Part shown: piece by piece, positions 9,627 through 15,010 of the stretch
Numbering within the stretch: the stretch's first letter is position 1
Layout: each line of letters starts with the position of its first letter
NCBI GenBank assembly: GCA_027600665.1
Contig: JADGJL010000720.1
Location: 1 to 15,010 of the forward strand
Source: Irineochytrium annulatum
Taxonomy: Eukaryota; Chytridiomycota; Chytridiomycetes; Chytridiales; Chytridiaceae
DNA: 15,010 nucleotides
Reading direction: 5' to 3'
Position numbers and translations under genes: made by a program
Notes under the pieces: generated by a model
The model's input: only the letters and a program-made list of their open reading frames with translations
Told to the model about the DNA's origin: nothing
The model's database searches: none

Positions 9627-10722
9627 ATGAAGTTCCCGGCCGCCCTCCTCGTCGCCGCCTCCCTCGTCGTCGCCGTCACTGCGGACCGGCCGCCATGGGA
9701 GCCACCGAAGAAGAACTACGTGCGATCCGCATGCCCCATGGTACGTACCGCTTCCTTGTTTGATCCATCCATGCAGTGTAGCTTATCGAAACTTGGCAAC
9801 CAATCTTCAGCTGAATGCTCTGGCGAACCACGACCTGCTTGATCGCAAGGGGGAGAACATCGCTATGGGCGAAGTCATCGAGGTCATGGAGAGGGATCTG
9901 GCTATGCCCTCGAGCACGGCGTTCATCCAATCCATGTACATGGGCATATTCGCGGACAAGTACGACTACAACGTCAAGCTGTCCAGCTTCTCTGGTACGT
10001 TGTGCTTTTGCACGTCCAACTTGCGATTTGTTGGGCTAAACTTCGCCCTCTGAACCCAAAAAAGCCTTCGAGCACGACGCTTCGCTATCGAGGCAGGACA
10101 TTAGCATGACGGGTCACCGCAAGGTCGACAAGGCCCTGGTGGTAAGTTTTCTTTTTGTGCCGGTTTGGGAATGGAGAGCGTTGCTCCACAACTGTGGAGG
10201 ACCCTTCATCCTGCTTAAAGCTCTTCTGACGCACGCCCTGCCACGCCTTCTTTTAGGAGCAGCTCATTTCCTTCTCCGGCACCAAAGGGTACCTCACCTA
10301 CGATGACCTCGCCCGTGCCCGCCGCCTCCGGTACGTTCAGAGCAAGGCGTCAAACCCGAAGTTCAAGTTCACGATCTTCCAGAGGGCGTGGGCGATCTGG
10401 GAGGGCGTTCTTTTGATGGAGGTGAGTTTAAATTTAAACCCCTGTTCGTATTTTACATTTCCTTTTCTGATTTGTGTCATCCATGCATGGAATTCAGGTC
10501 CTCGGTGAGAAGGGCAAGCTTAAGGTCGACATCGCCAGAGACTTTTTTATCAACGAGCGCCTGCCGTTGAAGTGGAACGCCCACCTTTGGGACACGGGCT
10601 TCTGGGGCTACAAGATGGGCTACAGCTTCGTTTCGTTCGCGTTGAAGACCTACTTCGTCCCTGATCTGCCCGCTGTCGCCGAGCCCGCCAAGGCGGTGGC
10701 CGAGGACCACGAGGAGTTGTAG
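9627..10722 (+). CDS. Secreted heme-thiolate peroxidase / short unspecific peroxygenase (chloroperoxidase family), 254 aa
   Basis: Enzymes of this fungal family use hydrogen peroxide and a cysteine-ligated heme to halogenate or oxygenate organic substrates. Exons are 9627-9740, 9811-9994, 10065-10141, 10257-10421 and 10498-10722 (765 nt); introns are 70, 70, 115 and 76 nt. Residues 1-19 form a signal peptide ending VTA. The heme-ligand motif is RSACPM followed by LNALANH (Cys36); the family usually has PCP, so Ala replaces the first Pro. The cation-binding EHD triad is Glu102-His103-Asp104 in FEHDASLSRQD. Glu174 (WAIWEGVLLMEVLG) sits where the acid-base glutamate of short members is expected, and ERLPL (200-204) is the typical late motif. 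Length fits the short family. The C terminus is Ala/Glu-rich. Intron 1 splits the heme motif just after CPM. Family assignment is strong; substrate cannot be told. Confidence 0.9.
10426..10439. repeat. 14-bp perfect palindrome inside peroxidase intron 4
   Basis: GTTTAAATTTAAAC reads the same on both strands and starts 4 nt into the intron, overlapping the end of the donor site GTGAGT. It may be chance in an A/T-rich intron. Confidence 0.5.
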
Positions 10723-11120
10723 TCGCTTGCACGGCACCTCGTTACCTTTTGTCCTTTTGTCTGTGACTAGAGGAGACGAGAAGTACGAACGCCCTCAACA
10801 AAAACGTAATTTCTTGACCTCGTAATAACATTATAATAAATTAGATCACTTCTACTTTGCGCTTCGTCGTGTTGTCTTCTAAGGTGATAAAACTTGTATC
10901 CTGCAACAAGAGTCAAATTGTTCACAAAAAGAATAATGGAATACACGGACAACGTCATGCGCACGAAGTGTCCAAAGAAACAGGCGGTCTCCGTATACGG
11001 AGAATAAATGGCAGATATCTCATGTATTAGGCCAAAACCAATCATCGAGCCAGAGGCGCACCGCTATAGTACGGCAACCGTGTCTCTGAAAAATCCCCAA
11101 CTCATCTCATTCAGCCCTGT
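10723..11120. other. Convergent 3' spacer between peroxidase and PSD1
   Basis: These 398 bp separate two stop codons that face each other and are A/T-rich. They contain an AATAAA at 10835 for the plus-strand gene. A 92-codon minus-strand open frame (10767-11045) spans most of it, with poor third-position GC and no recognisable feature; I treat it as chance. Confidence 0.55.
10835..10840 (+). terminator. Candidate polyadenylation signal of the peroxidase gene
   Basis: AATAAA located 113 nt after the peroxidase stop in an A/T-rich context, a normal distance for a fungal 3' UTR. Confidence 0.5.
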
Positions 11121-12666
11121 TCAAACCTTTCCAATCCCTTGCCCAACCTTCACCCTTCCACCCACCTCCAAATCGAACCTAAACGTCTTAGGCGCCTCAA
11201 ACACCAGCACGATCGTGCTTCCCAACCTAAACCCGCCAATCTCCTGCCCGCGTTCCTCCTTGATCCCGCCGCCCGGGTAGACGCGCTCGATGTACGTCCC
11301 CAGCGGTCTCGGGTCCGCCTCCCGCGGGAGATTAGTCTTGATGGCAGGGTCGATGTCTATGACGATGCTGCCGACATTCGTTGCACCGACGGGGATCATG
11401 GAGAAGAAACCGTGTTGCCAGCGGCCGGCGAGGGAGATGCGCTCGTTGAGGACGAAGAGGTTGCGGATCTTAGAGGCGATAAGGGGGGAGACGGAAAGGA
11501 GCTCGCCTATATTGCAAGTCAAGGTCAGCAAAAAATGAATAGTACAACCGCAGAAAGTGATTGTAGGACGTACCTGCGAAATGCCGGCTGGCTTCCACCG
11601 TCCAATCCGCGGGGGAGTGGAACCGGTGATAGTCCCCGGGTGCCAAATAGATCACGCAGTAATACAACCCCTTCCCCTTCCCTGGAACGCCCCTCGCCGA
11701 CCACGCGCCAGTGCCCACCCTTTTCTGCACCGTGCTCTCATCCGTTGTCGTCGCCTCCATCCCATCCCTCCCCAGCAACGCGTCCAAACTATAATTCACG
11801 CCCTTCACGCTCTCCACCCGTCGTCCCACCACCTCCCCAAAGCTCAGCACCTTCCCGTCCGCGGGGCTCACCACCGCAGCCGAACGGTCAATGGGGCGGG
11901 CGTCGGCCTTCAGACGTCGGTAGAAGAACTCGCCAAGGTTCGGGTATGTTCTGAGATCGGGCTCGAGCATCTCGTCGAGGTTGCAGTTGAAGATGCGGGA
12001 GTAGAGGTTGTAGACTGGTTCGCGGAGGGAGACCGGGATCGTGAGGGAGTTGAGATCACCCCAGAGTCGAGAGAGGTGGCGCAGGGGCAAAGCGGCGTAA
12101 AATCGGATCTATTACGAAAGCTGCGCGTAAGCGCCTGCTCACAAAACACAATGAGGTGTCAGGGAGTAATACCTGGAAGGGCCCGTCCACCGTCATGTCC
12201 TCATCAACCTCGAGCCCCAGCCTCTTGGCTGCCTCGTTCCTCGCGTCTGCCTGCTCCTTGAGGCGGTACAAGTGCAGGAGGGCCATGAAGGCGATGCCGA
12301 GCGAGATTGGGATTGGGTACCATTTCACCTTGGTCTCGGCGAACGTCCGCCGGGCCCGCTGGAACGTGTCTATGCGTTGCGGGAGGTTCAGGAACGGCAT
12401 CTAGCGCCCGGGCAAGAAGCAGCAGGCCACAAATGCTCACCTGAGGAGTAGGCCCTGTGCTGATCATGAAGTGCCAACTGCGTGACTGAGCGGCGTGTGG
12501 TTGTACTCGAGCGGAGCAATGGTGGCCTCGGAGGGCAGGTCGAAAGCCACCGGGAGGGCAGCCGATGCAGTGACGGGGGCTGGAGCAGCATCGGCGTCGG
12601 CATCGCGGGCCGCCGGGCGCAGATGTCGAGGAAGGGCGTCGCTATGGACTTGAACATTGTCGCCAT
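11121..12666 (-). CDS. PSD1: Phosphatidylserine decarboxylase, mitochondrial (Psd1 type), 447 aa
   Basis: Converts phosphatidylserine to phosphatidylethanolamine at the inner mitochondrial membrane. It cleaves itself to make a pyruvoyl cofactor. Minus-strand exons in order: 12666-12441, 12369-12173, 12108-11574 and 11506-11121 (1344 nt); introns 71, 64 and 67 nt. Residues 1-75 are Arg/Ser/Pro-rich with almost no acid, typical of a mitochondrial targeting sequence. A hydrophobic anchor follows (about 92-110). The catalytic domain starts at ALPLRHLSRLWGDLNS. It contains SPADGK (Asp225) and LAPGDYHRFHSP (His302/His305), then FFSMIPVGATNVGSI, and the cleavage site LGST at 414-417 with Ser416 as the future pyruvoyl residue, leaving a short alpha chain. 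Intron 1 ends at CATAG|AC; an earlier AG (CTAG just before ATG at 12400) would break the frame from exon 1. Function is very sure; the first exon rests on composition and frame. Confidence 0.93.
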
Positions 12667-12722
12667 TTCAGGACTTCGCTTGTGTACTTTTTCACTCTGC
12701 CTTTCTGCTGACATCGAAGACG
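12667..12722. promoter_or_regulatory. 56-bp bidirectional promoter/5' leader between PSD1 and the 12723 gene
   Basis: The two inferred start codons face away from each other with only 56 bp between them, so core promoter elements must lie here or inside the opposite gene, and the 5' UTRs probably overlap. The plus strand is pyrimidine-rich (TACTTTTTCACTCTGCC). No TATA box is visible. If the true starts are internal ATGs the spacer would be somewhat larger. Confidence 0.55.
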
Positions 12723-13528
12723 ATGCCGCCCAAACCCGCCACCGCGAAGGCCTCGTCGCCGTCCAAGTCCTCGGCATCCAAGTCGGCGGCCGCGGTCTCC
12801 TCGTCCCCGTCCTCGCTCTCCCGCACGGTCGCCCGGCAGTCCACCATGCAGAACTTCCTCGTGTCACTCACGGCCTGGCTCGTCTCGATCAGCGTCCTCC
12901 GCCGCACGTCCTGGATGCTCTTTGGGGACGCTCATGGGCAGTTCGCGTTCGCACCCGACTTTGATCTGAGCTACGGGTACGCGGGGCAGGCCGCGATCGA
13001 CGCCGTGGGCGTTAAGGGCCTGTCGTTCATGGGACGGCTGGTGTTGCTGCTCGCGACCGCCGTTAACGTCATGTAAGTCCCGCCCTCCTCCCTTTCTCGA
13101 CGTGTGCTTGATCGCTGATCGTTTGATCCGTGTAGCCACATTGGATCGTTCGCGACCCTGGCGGCGATCACGATCACGAACGGGGTGAAGGCTCTCGGCG
13201 AGAAGGGCCTGGCGTTTAGGGACCTGAACCTGATCCCGTTCGTCACCCTGACGCTGCACGCCGCCGAGACCGTCGTCCTCTTCCTCGGGCTGAACGCCGG
13301 ATCGGCTTCGCTTGCTGGTCTCGCCGGGATGATCGGTTACGCCAGGTTTGTGTTCCCCTCGTTCATATAACTTTACTGGTCGCGCGTCTAACCAATGCTC
13401 GCTCACTTCATCCGTAAAGGGGTGTGACCTCGGTAATCACCTTGGCCTCCGTTGTCGGCGGCGGCGGTCTTTTCTTACAGAGCTGGGCTACCGGCATCGG
13501 CCGGGACGGACGTCAGAAGATTAATTAA
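12723..13528 (+). CDS. Unrecognised multi-pass membrane protein, 222 aa
   Basis: Exons 12723-13072, 13136-13345 and 13420-13528 (669 nt, ending at TAA); introns 63 and 74 nt, the first with a consensus GTAAGT donor. The first 41 residues are Ser/Ala/Lys/Pro-rich and probably disordered. Then come hydrophobic segments at about 43-60 (FLVSLTAWLVSISVL), 99-135, 148-170 and 174-208, so about four or five membrane passes, with a loop rich in Asp/Tyr/Gly (FAPDFDLSYGYAGQ) after the first. The C terminus is short and basic (GRDGRQKIN). I do not recognise a family. The consistent frame across two introns and GC-rich third positions make it a real gene. Its neighbour PSD1 shares the 56-bp 5' region, which suggests co-expression and allows a mitochondrial or lipid-related role, but this is only inference. 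Confidence 0.75.
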
Positions 13529-14208
13529 TGTAATATTCGCCCCACACACCTCTTTCGTTACATTAATGCGGCCTGCCCTTTTTCTCTTGTTTTTATAGAG
13601 TTGAACAGCTGATATCGTGTCGGCCTTCTACGTCGAGCTTGATGTGTCTTATGTGTCATATCTCTCTTAGAATGGATTAGAGTTGCATGAGAGGCTTGAC
13701 TTTTGTTTGGTTGCTTAATGGAGGGTTTCATGCGTAGTGCACTTGCAATCGATCTGTTCATTGGCTACATGTCAAACGCGAATAGAACGCTCTTTATATA
13801 AGACATCTAGACTCGCTTTTCGAACGTGCTGTTGTCTACATGACTACCGACAACTCGGACGAGTTTACGCGGTTGAAGTGGTCGAATGCGCACTTGATTA
13901 AGATCATGTTAGCACTTATAGTCAAAGCGCAAGAAAATAGTAAGTCAAAATTCGTGAGGTGACCCTGCGGTGATGCATTGAATATGGGGAGAAAGTGATA
14001 TATTATCCATGCGTAAGATGGGTGGCGCAAGCAGCGAGAGTAAGTGCAACGACGAGCGAGCGAGCGACAGATAGGACACAGGGTATTTGTTTAGATCGCA
14101 AAAAAAAATAAGAACGGGATAGAGCGACACGGCTCGTTGGGCTCACGAGTCTACAATAATAAAGTATATGTGATAAGAAACGTCCCAAAATATGGCTGAT
14201 CAATCGAA
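13529..14208. other. Convergent 3' spacer, no gene seen
   Basis: These 680 bp lie between two stop codons that face each other. They are A/T-rich, with a short CGAG repeat (14053-14067), an A8 run near 14101 and an AATAAA at 14158-14163 (+). Open frames of 61-69 codons occur on the minus strand but show no motif or coding-like composition. No tRNA or repeat family is visible. Confidence 0.55.
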
Positions 14209-15010
14209 TCAAGCAATCCCTTTCCTCCGCTTGTACTCGATCGATTGCCGATGTAGCGTCTCATACGAAGTGTCAATCCTCAAGTGCATGATGGGCTTCA
14301 TCTCTGCCGCGCGCAATTCCCTATTACCCTGCGTCGCGGTTGTCGGCAGCGGCCGTCGCGGCCGCTCCTGCGTCGGAGAGACTTGCCGCTGACCCTTCGG
14401 CGCGTTCCACCCGTCCGCCCGCACCCCCGTGATAATCGGCGCGCGGTCGCCTTGCCTCTGTTGCTGCTGATATTGTTGCTGATGCTGCCGACCATCCGTT
14501 TGCATCTGCATCTGCCGCTGCGCAGGGTGCCGATCCACCGTGACGGCGTGCGACGGATACTCGGGCGCAAACGTCCCCGACGTCCTCCACCCGCCGTTGC
14601 CGTTCAATGGCTTTGGGGCCTTCACGGACCGCGGCGAGAGCGCACCGCGGAGCTTCTTGGAAAGCCCCTCGCGCTCCGAGGCGTGCACGCGGCCACCGGG
14701 CCTGCCAAAAAGCCTATCAAGAATGCCAGCGGGTGGGGATTGATACTGCTGCTGATATTGATGTTGGTGTTGAAGTGCCTCCGGGTCGCCACCACGTCGC
14801 CGCCGGGACAGACGGCCGCGGCATTCGTCCACCCACTCGCGGCGCGTGAGGCAAGTCGCGACGACGGCGATGATCACGAGGAGGACGAGCATTCCGGTGA
14901 TGGAGAGGCCCGCGACGAGGGCCTCGTTTTCGGGGGTGGGGCTAGTGGAAGGCGTGGGGGACATGGCGGCCGCGGAGGGCCTAGCCGGGGAGGGTCTGGC
15001 GGGGGATGCC
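14209..15010 (-). CDS. Single-pass membrane protein, Ser/Thr/Pro-rich ectodomain and Gln-rich cytoplasmic tail (5' end possibly outside window)
   Basis: No intron is needed: one frame runs from the right window edge to the TGA at 14209-14211. The first ATG inside the window (14964) has a strong context (GCCGCCATGT) and gives 251 residues. The frame stays open to 15010 with the same Ala/Ser/Pro/Arg composition, so the protein may begin further right. From that ATG: residues 1-14 are Ser/Thr/Pro-rich, about 16-38 form one membrane helix (LVAGLSITGMLVLLVIIAVV), followed by positive residues (LTRREW, RRRR), which argues for a cytosolic C-terminal side. The tail is Gln/Arg/Pro-rich, with QHQHQYQQQYQ and HQQQYQQQQRQ tracts, and ends RRKGIA. 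The layout resembles fungal mucin-like surface sensors or adhesins with short ectodomains, but no domain is recognisable. Function unknown. Confidence 0.65.
   Translation of the reverse strand, partial: ASPARPSPARPSAAAMSPTPSTSPTPENEALVAGLSITGMLVLLVIIAVVATCLTRREWVDECRGRLSRRRRGGDPEALQHQHQYQQQYQSPPAGILDRLFGRPGGRVHASEREGLSKKLRGALSPRSVKAPKPLNGNGGWRTSGTFAPEYPSHAVTVDRHPAQRQMQMQTDGRQHQQQYQQQQRQGDRAPIITGVRADGWNAPKGQRQVSPTQERPRRPLPTTATQGNRELRAAEMKPIMHLRIDTSYETLHRQSIEYKRRKGIA
14456..14520 (-). repeat. CAG/CAA-rich imperfect repeat coding for Gln/Met tract
   Basis: On the coding (minus) strand this run reads mixed CAG, CAA and CAT/ATG codons, giving alternating Gln, Met, His and Tyr. A second smaller Gln-coding run lies at about 14739-14775. 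The mix of CAG and CAA codons suggests selection for Gln-rich protein, or an old repeat, rather than a fresh CAG expansion. Confidence 0.6.

Noticed and set aside
10767..11045. 92-codon minus-strand frame between peroxidase and PSD1
   Set aside because: Low third-position GC, no recognisable motif, and it lies across the convergent 3' UTRs.
14203..14225. TTCGA-like sequences resembling a tRNA T-loop (also near 4221)
   Set aside because: No matching acceptor, D-arm or anticodon stems could be drawn around either site.

Overview
The window looks like nuclear DNA of a zoosporic (flagellated) fungus, most likely a chytrid or a close relative. Three things point there together. There is an intraflagellar-transport gene (IFT144/WDR19), which is kept only in lineages with cilia or flagella. 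There are fungal-specific genes: the chitin synthase export chaperone CHS7, a fungal orphan membrane family and a heme-thiolate peroxidase. The gene architecture is compact: GC-rich exons, AT-richer spacers, and 27 short GT-AG introns of 40 to 115 bases that I placed by hand. Where a family is known, every junction keeps the reading frame and the family alignment.

Layout from left to right: (1) 1-2284 (+), the 3' part of IFT144 with 9 introns, its C-terminal zinc ribbon and an unusual glycine-rich tail. (2) 2484-3453 (+), a conserved but uncharacterised fungal membrane protein, 3 exons. (3) 3454-4603, a gene-poor spacer. (4) 4604-6088 (-), an unrecognised multi-pass membrane protein, 5 exons. 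(5) 6089-7251, a spacer holding the promoter of gene 4 and the 3' UTR of CHS7. (6) 7252-8452 (-), CHS7, 4 exons. (7) 8453-9626, a divergent spacer with a possible decayed secreted-protein gene on the minus strand. (8) 9627-10722 (+), a short secreted heme-thiolate peroxidase/peroxygenase, 5 exons. (9) 11121-12666 (-), mitochondrial phosphatidylserine decarboxylase PSD1, 4 exons, convergent with the peroxidase. (10) 12723-13528 (+), an unrecognised multi-pass membrane protein whose ATG lies 56 bp from the PSD1 ATG (divergent). (11) 14209-15010 (-), a single-pass protein with a Ser/Thr/Pro-rich outside and a Gln-rich inside, open to the window edge.

The genes do not form an operon or an obvious pathway. 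The shared theme is membranes and the cell surface: flagellar trafficking, chitin synthase export, phosphatidylethanolamine synthesis, a secreted oxidoreductase, and four membrane proteins without clear function. I saw no mobile element, CRISPR array, rRNA or tRNA. No wholly new system is demonstrable from the sequence alone. The best candidates for something undescribed are the multi-pass protein at 4604-6088, the protein at 12723-13528 sharing a 56-bp promoter with PSD1, and the possible decayed or frameshifted gene near 9074-9372.
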